64,000 nt of DNA from Treponema sp. (GTDB lineage Bacteria; Spirochaetota; Spirochaetia; Treponematales; Breznakiellaceae): the NCBI GenBank assembly GCA_009781635.1, contig WQXU01000011.1, positions 39,380-103,379 on the forward strand. The letters run 5' to 3'. The position numbers and the translations under genes are program-made. Under the pieces are notes generated by a model. The model worked only from the letters and a program-made list of their open reading frames with translations, made no database searches and had not been told where the DNA came from. Shown in pieces: positions 1 through 8,595 of this stretch; positions within the stretch are counted from its first letter, which is position 1, and every line of letters starts with the position of its first letter.

Positions 1-1
1 A

Positions 2-1726
2 AAAAATGAGCAGATAACCGCAGAAAATCCGCCTAATCCGGAAATGGGTGACATTGGTTTTCCGATGTTCAGTTTTGCCAAAACACTGCGAAAAGGGCCT
101 GCGCAGATTGCGCAAATTGCGGCGCAAAGGCTTTCAAAAAGCGGCAATGAAAAAATAGAGGCTCAAGGACCCTATCTGAACATACGCCTTGATCGAGGGC
201 AAACATCAAAAATGATTTTAAATGATGTTTTTGCAAAAAATAAAAATGACGGATTTATTTTTGGCAGGCCCGGTACGATGACAGGTAAAAAAGTAATGGT
301 TGAGTTTTCAAGCCCCAATACAAATAAACCTTTGCATCTTGGTCATTTGCGCAATGACGTACTTGGAGAGAGTATCTCAAGAATTATCGAAGCATGCGGC
401 GCAAAAGTTCGCAAGGTTTGCATTATAAATGACAGGGGAATTCATATCTGCAAATCAATGCTTGCTTACAAGGAACACGGACAGGGTAAAACGCCGGAAT
501 CGGAAGGAAAAAAAAGCGATCGTTTTGTCGGAGATTTTTATGTTTTGTTTAATAATGATCTGAAAAAAGAAGAAGAACTTATAAAGGCAAAAAAGGAAAA
601 TGATACTGAAGAAAATCAGGCTCCGTCAATCAAGAAAGCTCAAGGCTTGTTAAGAAAATGGGAAGCAGGAGACAGTGAAACTGTTGAACTCTGGAAAAAA
701 ATGAACGGCTGGGCAATAGAGGGAATGAAAAAAACCTATGAGAGAACAGGTATTTCCTTTGACAAATATGATTTTGAAAGTGAAACATATATGCTTGGCA
801 GGGAAGAAGTCTTAAAGGGTCTTGAAAAAGGAATATTTTTCCGTCAGCAGGACGGGTCTGTTGCAGTTGATTTAAGCGAAGAAAAGCTTGATAAAAAAAT
901 ACTTTTACGAAGCGACGGAACATCAATATATATTACACAGGATTTTGGAACTGCAATAAACCGGCACAAGGACTGGCCGTTTGACAAGTTAATTTATGTT
1001 GTCGGCTCCGAGCAGCAGTACCATTTTAAAGTGCTTTTTATCCTTCTTGAAAAACTTGGATACACCTGGGCAAGGGATCTGCATCACCTTTCTTATGGCA
1101 TGGTAAATCTCCCTGAAGGTAAAATGAAAAGCCGGGAAGGAACCGTTGTTGACGCTGACGATTTAATTGACTCTCTTCGTGATATGGCGCTTGAAGAGAT
1201 CCGCGAAAAAGGAAGGGAAGAGGATGTTGGAAATCCCCTTCTTGTAGCTGAAAAAATCGCTCTTGGCGCTCTGCATTATTTTTTACTGCAGACAAGTCCT
1301 CTAAAGGATATGCTTTTTGATCCGAAAGAATCTCTTTCCTTTACAGGAAATACAGGCCCCTATTTGCAGTATATGGGCGCCCGTATTTCTTCCATGCTGC
1401 GAAAAGCGGGAAAAGATGCAGATAACAAAAACTTTGACGCTGATTATTCTCTTCTTATAACGGATGCAGAATGGAGTCTTGTTAAAACGCTTGCAGAATA
1501 CAATCAGGCTGTAAGCGAAGCTGCTCAAAACATGGATCCCTCACAGATAGCAGGGTATTTATATGAGCTTTCAAAGGCATTCAGCCGTTTTTATCATGAA
1601 TGTCCGATTCTAAATTGCGATGATAAAGAACTTTCAAGGGCAAGACTTGATCTTGGCAGAGCTGTTATGTACATATTAAAAGATGCGTTTCATCTTGCAT
1701 GCATTCCGTTTTTAGACGTTATGTGA
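2..1726 (+). CDS. argS: Arginyl-tRNA synthetase (5' end outside window)
   Basis: Class I aminoacyl-tRNA synthetase that charges tRNA-Arg with arginine in the cytoplasm. The frame is open to the first base of the window, so the N-terminal start is missing; the visible part keeps the end of the Arg-specific N-terminal domain. The class I signature is HLGH, inside a run reading SSPNTNKPLHLGHLRND. The KMSK-like loop is KMKSREG near position 1125. The C-terminal DALR anticodon-binding domain follows, and the gene ends normally with TGA. An internal ATG at 44 would remove conserved sequence and is not a credible start. The 3' end overlaps the convergent birA by 15 nt. Family identity is sure; only the start is unknown. 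Confidence 0.95.
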   Translation, partial: KNEQITAENPPNPEMGDIGFPMFSFAKTLRKGPAQIAQIAAQRLSKSGNEKIEAQGPYLNIRLDRGQTSKMILNDVFAKNKNDGFIFGRPGTMTGKKVMVEFSSPNTNKPLHLGHLRNDVLGESISRIIEACGAKVRKVCIINDRGIHICKSMLAYKEHGQGKTPESEGKKSDRFVGDFYVLFNNDLKKEEELIKAKKENDTEENQAPSIKKAQGLLRKWEAGDSETVELWKKMNGWAIEGMKKTYERTGISFDKYDFESETYMLGREEVLKGLEKGIFFRQQDGSVAVDLSEEKLDKKILLRSDGTSIYITQDFGTAINRHKDWPFDKLIYVVGSEQQYHFKVLFILLEKLGYTWARDLHHLSYGMVNLPEGKMKSREGTVVDADDLIDSLRDMALEEIREKGREEDVGNPLLVAEKIALGALHYFLLQTSPLKDMLFDPKESLSFTGNTGPYLQYMGARISSMLRKAGKDADNKNFDADYSLLITDAEWSLVKTLAEYNQAVSEAAQNMDPSQIAGYLYELSKAFSRFYHECPILNCDDKELSRARLDLGRAVMYILKDAFHLACIPFLDVM

Positions 1727-2755
1727 TTTGTTTAAAAATGCAAGGGATACGCTGCCCTGGTTAAAGTAAAGGGTTTTATCTTCGTTATCTATTTTTATTA
1801 TACAGCGTCCAACAGGATCTATTCCTTCAAACAAGCCTCTGGCAAGAATCCTGCATGGTTTATCAGTCAGGTTTTCACCTGCAGCAGGCTCAAAAACCGC
1901 AACTTTGGCGCCGATGCAATCGGCTGACGAGTTCCAAAAAGAAGAGAGAGCCCTGTTTCCCTGCGTGTAATCCGCGCTGGGAGCAAAACTTGTTTTAACA
2001 TCCTGTATTTTTTCAAGTATTATTTTTAAAACATCACGCCGGGATATTTGCTTTCCCGTTATTTCCGAACAGCTTGTTGCTTTTATGGAAGGGGCCGGAT
2101 TATTAATATTTACTCCTATTCCGCCTGTAAGCCATGTCAATAAATCTCCCTCTCCTGAAATCTCTGTTGTAATTCCTGCTATCTTCCGGTTATTAATATA
2201 AATATCATTAGGCCAGCGAAGAAATGCATTTTTACCGCAAATGGATGTAATGCTTTGGGCAACTGCTATTTGCATAACAAGCTGAAAAATGGTGTAGTCT
2301 GCAATTGTAAGACGGGGTCTTTCAAGTATAGAAAAAAAGAGGCCTCCATTGCGTGATACCCATGTTCTTCCGTTTCTTCCCCTGCCTGCGCTTTGTTTTT
2401 CCGCAGAAATTACAGCGCTCTTAACCTGGCGAAGAGCAAGCTCCCTTGCCCTGTCCATGGTGCTGCCTGTATTTTTATAATGATAAAAAAGACTCTCTTT
2501 TTCGCCGAATTCCCAGGGAAACAAAAAATCCTTTTCTTTCTGCGGATCAAGGCAGTAACCTGTATCATTTGTATCTATGCAATAGCCGTTTTTTAAAAGC
2601 GATTGAACTGTTTTCCAGACTGCAACGCGGGATATGCCCATAATTTTGGCAAGAGCGGTGCCGCTTAAGAACTCTCCGCCTTTTTCCCTTAGCAGTATAA
2701 GGAGTAAAGCTTTACTTGATAATCCGCCTTCTTTTTTTATCATTTTACCCTTCAT
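1712..2755 (-). CDS. birA: Bifunctional biotin-protein ligase / biotin operon repressor
   Basis: Activates biotin to biotinyl-5'-AMP and transfers it to biotin carrier domains; with its N-terminal winged helix it also represses biotin genes. An HTH occupies residues about 14-65 (LSGTALAKIMGISRVAVWK region). The adenylate loop GRGRNGR lies at about 124-130, RWPND at about 180-184 and the KxAGI lysine near 191. The 347-residue length fits two-domain BirA. It is the last gene of a leftward cluster bioY-ecfA-ecfT-birA. A matching GTTAACC-N14-GGTTAAC operator lies before bioY, so the repressor and its target are encoded together. The start used gives a short Lys-rich leader; a start four codons later is possible. 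Confidence 0.93.
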   Translation of the reverse strand: MKGKMIKKEGGLSSKALLLILLREKGGEFLSGTALAKIMGISRVAVWKTVQSLLKNGYCIDTNDTGYCLDPQKEKDFLFPWEFGEKESLFYHYKNTGSTMDRARELALRQVKSAVISAEKQSAGRGRNGRTWVSRNGGLFFSILERPRLTIADYTIFQLVMQIAVAQSITSICGKNAFLRWPNDIYINNRKIAGITTEISGEGDLLTWLTGGIGVNINNPAPSIKATSCSEITGKQISRRDVLKIILEKIQDVKTSFAPSADYTQGNRALSSFWNSSADCIGAKVAVFEPAAGENLTDKPCRILARGLFEGIDPVGRCIIKIDNEDKTLYFNQGSVSLAFLNKSHNV

Positions 2756-2793
2756 AAAAATTATATCATATATAATAAAGTTATAAAAAGAGT

Positions 2794-3453
2794 TTAAAAG
2801 TTTTCTCTTGCTTCAATTGCAATTGCTTTTTTTGCCGCTTTTTCAAAGCTTAAAGAGATTAGAACAAACAATAGAGTCTTTATTTTTAGAAGTCCTTCTC
2901 TGCCGGCGCGCGCTTTCCATGAAAGATTAAAAGCCTGCCAGATTGAAAAGATTTCCGGAATAAAACAGATAAAAAGCGATATAGTATTTGAAAAAGACGG
3001 ATGCCCCGGGATTTTAAGATTCTTTCTTATAAAAACTTCGATATTATTAAGGCTGTATTTTAGTTCGACAGAGCTTGTAGTGCGGAATAATAATGCAGAT
3101 AACTGTACTATAAAAAAAAGACGAAAAGCAATCTGAATGAAATCAATGCGGGGTATAAAAATCTGTAATGATAAATTACTGTAATTTTCCGTTAAAAGCG
3201 AGAAAACAGAAAGGAAGTACATTAAAATTGCGTAAATGAAAACCGGTTTTAGATCAGTTAATTGTTCGCGTAACAATATGCCGCAATAAAAACCTGCTGT
3301 AAAAGCCGCTGCAATTCCCGGTAAAAGCCATAGGGGGGGAAGATATATGCACATAATCGAGAGGAGAACAAAAATGAGTAGTTTTAATAATGCCGGAAAT
3401 TTATGCAAAGGCCCCTTTACAGTTTTATATTTAAAGATTGTCTCTTTTACCAT
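2794..3453 (-). CDS. ecfT: ECF transporter transmembrane subunit EcfT (BioN-type)
   Basis: Membrane coupling subunit of an energy-coupling-factor vitamin transporter. It links ATP hydrolysis by EcfA to movement of the substrate-binding S component, here BioY. Several hydrophobic segments are visible (about residues 22-60, 70-90, 105-125, 155-175 and 195-210). The cytoplasmic loop has an Ala-Arg motif (WKARAGREG), and a second Ala-Arg lies close to the C-terminus. These are the short motifs that dock on the ATPases in EcfT. The start overlaps the end of ecfA by 7 nt, implying translational coupling. Only one ATPase gene is present, so this is a single-ATPase BioMNY-like system rather than a shared group II module; that distinction is inferred. 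Confidence 0.85.
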   Translation of the reverse strand: MVKETIFKYKTVKGPLHKFPALLKLLIFVLLSIMCIYLPPLWLLPGIAAAFTAGFYCGILLREQLTDLKPVFIYAILMYFLSVFSLLTENYSNLSLQIFIPRIDFIQIAFRLFFIVQLSALLFRTTSSVELKYSLNNIEVFIRKNLKIPGHPSFSNTISLFICFIPEIFSIWQAFNLSWKARAGREGLLKIKTLLFVLISLSFEKAAKKAIAIEARENF

Positions 3454-4253
3454 ATAAGATCCTTTAACGCTGCGCTGTAATCACTTAAAGTTTTAAGACA
3501 GGCTCGCTGTGTTTCTTTTAATGGATGATGAATGCACCATGCTTCCAGATTCTGCATAAGCGCTTCTTCGGCTGTGCCGTCAAAGACTTTTTTTCCTTTG
3601 TAAAGCGCAATAAAACGATTGGCTATGGACATGCATTTTTCAAGTTCATGGGTAAGAATTATAATTGTAAAGCACTCTTCCTTTAATTTTTTTATAAGCG
3701 TGTTTATCTGAATAATGCCGGGGAAATCCATGTTAGCGTAGGGCTCGTCAAAAATGATTAGCTTGTTAGAAGCATGATTTGCCATTGCCAATACACCGGC
3801 AACGGCAAGCCTGCGTTTTTCTCCTCCGGAAAGAGAGCGGGAAGGAAAATCTCCCCTTTTTTCAAGGCCAGTTTCCTTAAGAGCTGCATTTACACGAAGA
3901 ATAATTTCATCTTTTTTCAGAGCCATGTTACGGGGGCCAAATGAAATATCCTCACGTACTGTCTCTCCAAGTATCTGGGCATCCGGCTCCTGAAATACAA
4001 GCCCTGCCTTTGCAAACGTTTTTACATTGCCGGAAGTTGGCTCTTCAAGCCCTGCTATGATAGACATTAAAAGGCTCTTTCCGCTGCCATTAGCCCCGGC
4101 GATAATAGTACATCCTTTATTTTTTATAGAAAGGGAAACATCGTTAAGAGCGTAAAAAAAACCATCTTTTACCTGTTCATCAAAAAAAATATTATCATTA
4201 TTAACAGGAAAGCGTTTAGTAATATTATTTAAAATAATAATTTCTTTTTCCAT
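3447..4253 (-). CDS. ecfA: ECF transporter ATP-binding protein EcfA (BioM-type)
   Basis: Cytoplasmic ABC ATPase that powers biotin uptake. Walker A is GANGSGKS (about residues 53-60), the ABC signature is SLSGGEKRR (about 141-149), and Walker B with catalytic Glu is KLIIFDEP (about 163-170), followed by a switch His in ILTHE. The C-terminal 40 residues go beyond the core ABC fold, as in EcfA proteins. It lies 5 nt after bioY and overlaps ecfT, so the three transporter genes form one tight transcription unit. A lone ATPase would act as a homodimer. The substrate assignment comes only from linkage to bioY and birA. Confidence 0.88.
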   Translation of the reverse strand: MEKEIIILNNITKRFPVNNDNIFFDEQVKDGFFYALNDVSLSIKNKGCTIIAGANGSGKSLLMSIIAGLEEPTSGNVKTFAKAGLVFQEPDAQILGETVREDISFGPRNMALKKDEIILRVNAALKETGLEKRGDFPSRSLSGGEKRRLAVAGVLAMANHASNKLIIFDEPYANMDFPGIIQINTLIKKLKEECFTIIILTHELEKCMSIANRFIALYKGKKVFDGTAEEALMQNLEAWCIHHPLKETQRACLKTLSDYSAALKDLIW

Positions 4254-4258
4254 AATAG

Positions 4259-4825
4259 TTATAAAAGATTATTTATATATTTAGCTGCAACAGGCCGCAG
4301 TTTCAGAGCAAGCGGAATGCTGATTGCAAGTTTCAGGATATCCCCTGGTATAAATGGAACAACACCGGCAAAAAAAGCGGATGCAAATGACATTGAGTTA
4401 AGATGCATCATGTAGAAAAGACCGCAAATTAAAATTAAGGAAAAGCCAAGAAATGAAGCAAGGGTTATTTTAAGCACAAGAGGAATGCATATTTTCCTTT
4501 CGCTTGTCTTTGGAAGCCCGCAGATAAGGCCTGCGCAAAGACTTCCTAAAAAATAACCTATAATATATCCTCCAAGCGGAGTTGAAAATGCTGCAGGACC
4601 CGGAATTACAAATACAGGAGCGCCGATTAATCCTGCTGTAATAAATATAAGAAGGGCAATACCGCCGTAAAAACTTCCAAGAACAGTTCCTGCAAGAACA
4701 ACAAAAAGATTTTTAAATACAATAGGCACGCTTGCCACAGGAATAATAAAAAAAGAAGAGACTGCTATTAATGCGGCAAATAAAGATGCAAATACATAAC
4801 GATTACGGATTTCTTTTAATTTCAT
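4259..4825 (-). CDS. bioY: Biotin-specific S component BioY
   Basis: Integral membrane substrate-binding component that captures biotin and delivers it to the EcfA/EcfT module. About six hydrophobic segments are seen. The typical BioY Gly-rich run (GGYIIGYFLGS region, residues about 90-105) and the FIPGDILK motif near residue 165 are both present. I place the start at the ATG reading MKLKEIRNRY. The in-frame ATG four codons upstream lies inside the -10 box of a perfect promoter and so is unlikely to be translated. The chosen ATG is about 10 nt after the -10 element, so the mRNA would be almost leaderless; an AGG five bases upstream could help only if transcription starts further up. Confidence 0.88.
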   Translation of the reverse strand: MKLKEIRNRYVFASLFAALIAVSSFFIIPVASVPIVFKNLFVVLAGTVLGSFYGGIALLIFITAGLIGAPVFVIPGPAAFSTPLGGYIIGYFLGSLCAGLICGLPKTSERKICIPLVLKITLASFLGFSLILICGLFYMMHLNSMSFASAFFAGVVPFIPGDILKLAISIPLALKLRPVAAKYINNLL

Positions 4826-4865
4826 GTTAACCTGCATTATATCATAGGTTAACGGTAATTGTCAA
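4826..4865 (-). promoter_or_regulatory. bioY promoter with overlapping BirA operator
   Basis: On the minus strand TTGACA (4860-4865) and TATAAT (4836-4841) are separated by 18 nt, a near-perfect sigma70 promoter. A perfect palindrome GTTAACC-N14-GGTTAAC (4826-4832 and 4847-4853) straddles the -10 box. This is the known BirA operator architecture for bacteria whose site carries the TTAACC half. Bound BirA would block RNA polymerase directly, giving biotin-dependent repression of bioY-ecfA-ecfT and probably birA. Confidence 0.9.
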
Positions 4866-4866
4866 T

Positions 4867-4900
4867 AAAAAGCCATGATTACAATGCAACCATGGCTTTT
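4867..4900 (-). terminator. Rho-independent terminator after iorA
   Basis: A 10-bp perfect stem (AAAAGCCATG / CATGGCTTTT) with a 13-nt loop begins six bases after the iorA stop codon. Read leftward it ends in a U run. It separates iorA from the bioY promoter immediately downstream, and the symmetric A/T flanks could let it work in both directions. Confidence 0.8.
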
Positions 4901-4905
4901 AAATA

Positions 4906-6525
4906 TTAAAAGTTTTCTTTCTTGTTTTTTCTGAACGCTTCAAGGCACTCGCGTCTTAGAATGATTACAGAAACTCCATTTTGCATGATTTCATTTTTCA
5001 TTTTTTCCGCGTTTTCATCAACAAGATTTGGTTTTGCTTCAAGTTCAACAATACGCTGCTGTGATACGCCGCAACCAATTAAAAGCCCCTTTAATTTATC
5101 GGAGGGCATAATGGTAGGCTGGCAGCCCGTCATTGCAACGCTTGAGTTATCAAGGATGATCAAAGTCATTGTCGCATTTGCGTTAACCGCATCTATTAAT
5201 GCAGTAATACCGCCGTGCAGGAATGTGGAATCGCCGATTACAGCAATTGCATATTTTAAGCCTGAATCGGCGGCGCCCTTGGCCATACCTACGCAGGCGC
5301 CCATACAGACGATACTTTCAATTGCGTTCCAGGGAGGCGCAACACCCAGTGAATAGCAGCCAATATCAGAATTGATTCCAACGTCGGGATGTCCGGGACG
5401 GGGATCCAGCATTTTAACGGCTTTGTTAAGCGCATCGTAACTGTCTATGTGGGGACAGCCCTTGCACAGAACAGGAGGGCGGGGCGCAAGGTTTCCGGCA
5501 TCAATATTGAGGGCTTTTTTAGGCGGAAGCCCCAGAACCATCCTTACGTTATCAGGATCAAGTTCACCTGCCTGAATAACAGGTTTTAACTCAGCTCCTG
5601 TAATGCCGAATACCCTCTGGGAGATAAAAGGCTGTCCTTCTTCGATAATAAGTATTTCCGATGCTTCATTGCAGAACTTTTTAATTGTTTTTTCAGGCAG
5701 AGGGTAGGCGCCGATATGCAAATGCATGGGAGCCTTTTTGCCCTTTTTTTTACGTATGGCTAAAAAGTCTTCCAAATTCTCTTCGTAGTAATTTCCTCCA
5801 AGTCCTGATGTTATAACCGCCAAATCATTATCGCCGCCTGTAAACTTATTTGCCTTGTTATCCTGTGACCATGCCTGAAGCAGATTCTGTTTTTCCAAGA
5901 GCGATACATAATTTTTTCGCGCAAATGCGGGAATTAATATCCATTTATTCTTTTCATTTGTTTTTTCTAATGGGTTTTGCGCTCTTGCCTTTGAAGGAAT
6001 TACAGCGGCTCTTGAATGAGCCAAACGGGTTACAAGGCGAAGAAGGACAGGAAGATTAAACTTTTCAGATACATCGAAGGCTTCCCTTACCATGTCATAT
6101 GCTTCCTGCTGATTGCGCGGCTCAAGTGTTGGAACCATTGCGAAGTTTGAATAAAAACGCGAATCCTGCTCGTTCTGGGAGCTGTGCATTCCGGGATCGT
6201 CAGCTATTGCAATAACAAGTCCCCCTTTTATTTTTACAAGAGCAGCATTCATGAATGCATCCGCCGCTACATTAAGGCCTACATGTTTTGTAGTAACAAG
6301 CGTGCGTCTTCCTGCGAATGAAGCGCCCAGCGCAGCTTCCAGAGCTGTTTTCTCATTGGCGCACCATCTTGCGACAGGTCCTCCCTTTTTATACTCGTTA
6401 ATGAGATACTGCATAATTTCCGAAGACGGTGTTCCGGGATATCCGTAGGCTGCGCTTATACCTGCATGTATTGCGCCCAGAGCGACTGCCTCATCACCTA
6501 ACAATGCCAGTTTTTCTTTACTCAT
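4906..6525 (-). CDS. iorA: Indolepyruvate ferredoxin oxidoreductase alpha subunit, lacking the ferredoxin domain
   Basis: Thiamine-PP enzyme that oxidatively decarboxylates aryl pyruvates to aryl-acetyl-CoA, normally as an IorA/IorB pair reducing ferredoxin. The N-terminal PYR-type domain has the YPGTPSSEI motif (about 29-37). A CKGCPH motif sits near residue 353. The PP domain has GDSTFLHGG (about 431-439) and an NSS-AMTGCQPT run near 460. Usual IorA proteins continue about 60-80 residues into a C-terminal 2x[4Fe-4S] domain with CxxCxxC clusters. This protein stops at 539 aa just before that point, and a terminator follows at once. No iorB gene is adjacent. It lies 18 nt after efp in the same direction. 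The electron-accepting Fe-S part must come from another polypeptide, or the enzyme has changed role. Confidence 0.85.
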   Translation of the reverse strand: MSKEKLALLGDEAVALGAIHAGISAAYGYPGTPSSEIMQYLINEYKKGGPVARWCANEKTALEAALGASFAGRRTLVTTKHVGLNVAADAFMNAALVKIKGGLVIAIADDPGMHSSQNEQDSRFYSNFAMVPTLEPRNQQEAYDMVREAFDVSEKFNLPVLLRLVTRLAHSRAAVIPSKARAQNPLEKTNEKNKWILIPAFARKNYVSLLEKQNLLQAWSQDNKANKFTGGDNDLAVITSGLGGNYYEENLEDFLAIRKKKGKKAPMHLHIGAYPLPEKTIKKFCNEASEILIIEEGQPFISQRVFGITGAELKPVIQAGELDPDNVRMVLGLPPKKALNIDAGNLAPRPPVLCKGCPHIDSYDALNKAVKMLDPRPGHPDVGINSDIGCYSLGVAPPWNAIESIVCMGACVGMAKGAADSGLKYAIAVIGDSTFLHGGITALIDAVNANATMTLIILDNSSVAMTGCQPTIMPSDKLKGLLIGCGVSQQRIVELEAKPNLVDENAEKMKNEIMQNGVSVIILRRECLEAFRKNKKENF

Positions 6526-6543
6526 ATATTTTTACCTCTTTAT

Positions 6544-7107
6544 TTATGAATTTACTCTTTCAACGTATTCATTTGTCTCGGTGTTTACAAGTATTCTCTC
6601 TCCCTGTTTAATGAAAAGCGGAACACGTACCGTTAAACCGGTATCTGTTTTTATAGGCTTTGTAGCTCCTGTTGCAGTGTCACCCTTTATGTAATTTTCG
6701 CTTTCAGCTACCGTAAAAATTACCTTGTAGGGAATTTGAATATCTATGACTTTTCCCTCCCAGATAATAATCTGGTAGGAATCGCCTTCTTTAAGGTATA
6801 ACTTTTTATCAGGATTATCTTCGATGGGTACTTCGTACTGTTCAAAGGATTCGTTGTCCATAAAATGGTAATTATCCTGATCTGAATACTGATACTGACA
6901 GGTGTGAAGCTCAACCTGCGCATCCTCAACTTCCTGCTGAGTAGGAATTGTAATGCTTAATACAGAGCCGTCTTTTATGCTTTTCATTTTAATTCTGGCA
7001 ACTGCAGTTCCCTTGCCGGGGGTGTGAAACTCTCTGTCAACTACAAGATAGGGTTGTCCCTTCTGTAAAAGGCATGTTCCTTTTGAAATATCTGCGCATC
7101 GAATCAT
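6544..7107 (-). CDS. efp: Translation elongation factor P
   Basis: Ribosome-binding factor that rescues translation stalled at polyproline. It has three beta-barrel domains in 187 residues, the usual EF-P length. Domain I carries the loop PGKG with Lys32, the residue modified in other bacteria. The C-terminal domain ends TNEYVERVNS, matching the family ending (GEYxxR). An AGAGG Shine-Dalgarno lies seven bases before the ATG. It is co-directional with iorA. Polyproline factors may matter here because the window encodes Pro-rich proteins such as the Lys/Pro repeat protein. No modification gene (epmA, ymfI or earP) is visible nearby. Confidence 0.95.
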   Translation of the reverse strand: MIRCADISKGTCLLQKGQPYLVVDREFHTPGKGTAVARIKMKSIKDGSVLSITIPTQQEVEDAQVELHTCQYQYSDQDNYHFMDNESFEQYEVPIEDNPDKKLYLKEGDSYQIIIWEGKVIDIQIPYKVIFTVAESENYIKGDTATGATKPIKTDTGLTVRVPLFIKQGERILVNTETNEYVERVNS

Positions 7108-7176
7108 TTGTATCCTCTTTTTATATGTAACAGTTTACAAAGTCTAGCAAAAATCCTGTTTTATGGGAAGGGGAAT

Positions 7177-7212
7177 AAAAAAAAAGCCCCGGAAATTGCT
7201 TCCAGGGCTTTA
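7177..7212 (-). terminator. Terminator of the three-lipoprotein operon
   Basis: Minus strand reads AAGCCC-T-GGAA, a 5-nt loop, then TTCC-GGGGCTT and a run of eight or more U. The stem of about 11 bp starts some 16 nt after the stop codon of the last lipoprotein gene, a classic intrinsic terminator. Confidence 0.85.
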
Positions 7213-7226
7213 TTAAGGCTTAGCTG

Positions 7227-8585
7227 TTAATAATAATTATAATTATAATGCCAGTTTCTGTTATTGCTGTATCCAAATGCGTAAGTACCGCTCTCTAATG
7301 CGTTGGAACCTATTGCCAAAACTATTTTGCCGTCAAATGGTATAGTGAAAGTAAACGGATAATACCAAAGGTTATAATCATAAAAGAAAACGCTCTGTTC
7401 AACAATTACGCCATCACTGTCATATAAATAAATGGCGATATTTGCATCAAGGGTTTTTGTATAATTCCCATAATAACTATTATTTAACCAAAGGTAGTAT
7501 GTCTCTCCTTCTGAAATATCAAATGAATACCAGTTAATGGGATTGTCAGCGCTGGTACTGTCATTAATCCAGGTATCGGAAGGTGTATTCTGCGGAACTA
7601 TAATAATTTCTCCAAGATCAATTCCATCTGTATCATCAAGGGGTACTGCAATGTCTTTTAATAACATAATAGGCGTATCGCCGTAACCTGCCATACAGAA
7701 GAGTGAGCTTGCTCCATGGAAGTTATCTACAGTAACAGACCATGTTGCGCTGCCGTCATTTGAAGAGCCGAAATCTACCAGTACAGGCTGTGAGTGGATT
7801 GGTCTTAATGAATCTGTGCCAAATTGAATGTGGGCAGCATCCGGCTGTTTGCCGTCAATTAGTATTTTAATTGTTCCTGAGAGCGTTAAACTTTCAGCTC
7901 CAAAATCAAGCTTTGTAAATATATAATTTGCGTTTGTAGGCGCCTTTTGGTATATATGTACAATTTCGTTTCTGGTAACTGTTTTTCCGTTTGCTGTTGC
8001 TTTTACTGTAAGAAAATAAATACCGGCAGGTACATCGGCGCTTAAAGATTGGCCGTTTGCCGCATTTGTATTATTAATTACAGGAGCTTCTCCAAAGGGG
8101 AGTGGCTCAAGTTTTACAGATACGGACGCAGTCTGGGGATATGTTACAGTGTAGTTAAAAGTTCCGTTTCCCTCCATCTCCGGAATATTAACATTAATGT
8201 AAATAGAGTAATCTGGATACATTTCATCAACTGTAATAAAACCATTGCCTCTTGCCACAGGATATTCAATGCCGTCAATTTCTATATACGCAATGATAGT
8301 TATTTCCCATTCTCCTGTTTCTGGTATACCAAGTGAAACCCATGCCCTGCGGTAAATTACTTCCATGGAAGGAGTCAGTAAAGATGTTTCAGATCTGGCT
8401 GTTATAACAAATTTGCTAAAACCGTTTTCCAATGCGGGAAGAATGGTACGATCATTACTGTTTATAGCTATGTTTACAAGAAAGGCGCCATCGCTTTCTG
8501 TTAAAGGCTCTTCTTCCATTAAAACATTGCAGCCTGCCGCAAAAATTATAAGAGTTAAAAGACTGATTATTTTTATTATTTTCAT
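7227..8585 (-). CDS. Lipoprotein, shared treponemal N-domain plus PPC-like C-domain
   Basis: Predicted exported lipoprotein: signal peptide with lipobox FAAGC, lipidated Cys19. Residues about 30-230 repeat the layout of the neighbouring 1036-aa lipoprotein: a GEW/GTW strand, IDGIEYPVARG-like motif, a GTFNYTV strand and an xxVHIY motif. The last 100 residues (NPINWYSFDISEGETYYLWL onward) look like a bacterial pre-peptidase C-terminal beta-sandwich, a domain that often sits on secreted enzymes or surface proteins. No catalytic domain is visible. AAGGAG lies six bases before the ATG. It is the third gene of a leftward operon, 10 nt after its neighbour. Role unknown; a surface or periplasmic binding protein is the best guess. 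Confidence 0.75.
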   Translation of the reverse strand: MKIIKIISLLTLIIFAAGCNVLMEEEPLTESDGAFLVNIAINSNDRTILPALENGFSKFVITARSETSLLTPSMEVIYRRAWVSLGIPETGEWEITIIAYIEIDGIEYPVARGNGFITVDEMYPDYSIYINVNIPEMEGNGTFNYTVTYPQTASVSVKLEPLPFGEAPVINNTNAANGQSLSADVPAGIYFLTVKATANGKTVTRNEIVHIYQKAPTNANYIFTKLDFGAESLTLSGTIKILIDGKQPDAAHIQFGTDSLRPIHSQPVLVDFGSSNDGSATWSVTVDNFHGASSLFCMAGYGDTPIMLLKDIAVPLDDTDGIDLGEIIIVPQNTPSDTWINDSTSADNPINWYSFDISEGETYYLWLNNSYYGNYTKTLDANIAIYLYDSDGVIVEQSVFFYDYNLWYYPFTFTIPFDGKIVLAIGSNALESGTYAFGYSNNRNWHYNYNYY

Positions 8586-8595
8586 GATTTACTCC

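Noticed and set aside
4826..4837. ATG at 4837 as the bioY start
   Set aside because: It lies within the -10 box of the promoter and inside the BirA operator, so it would not be in the transcript.
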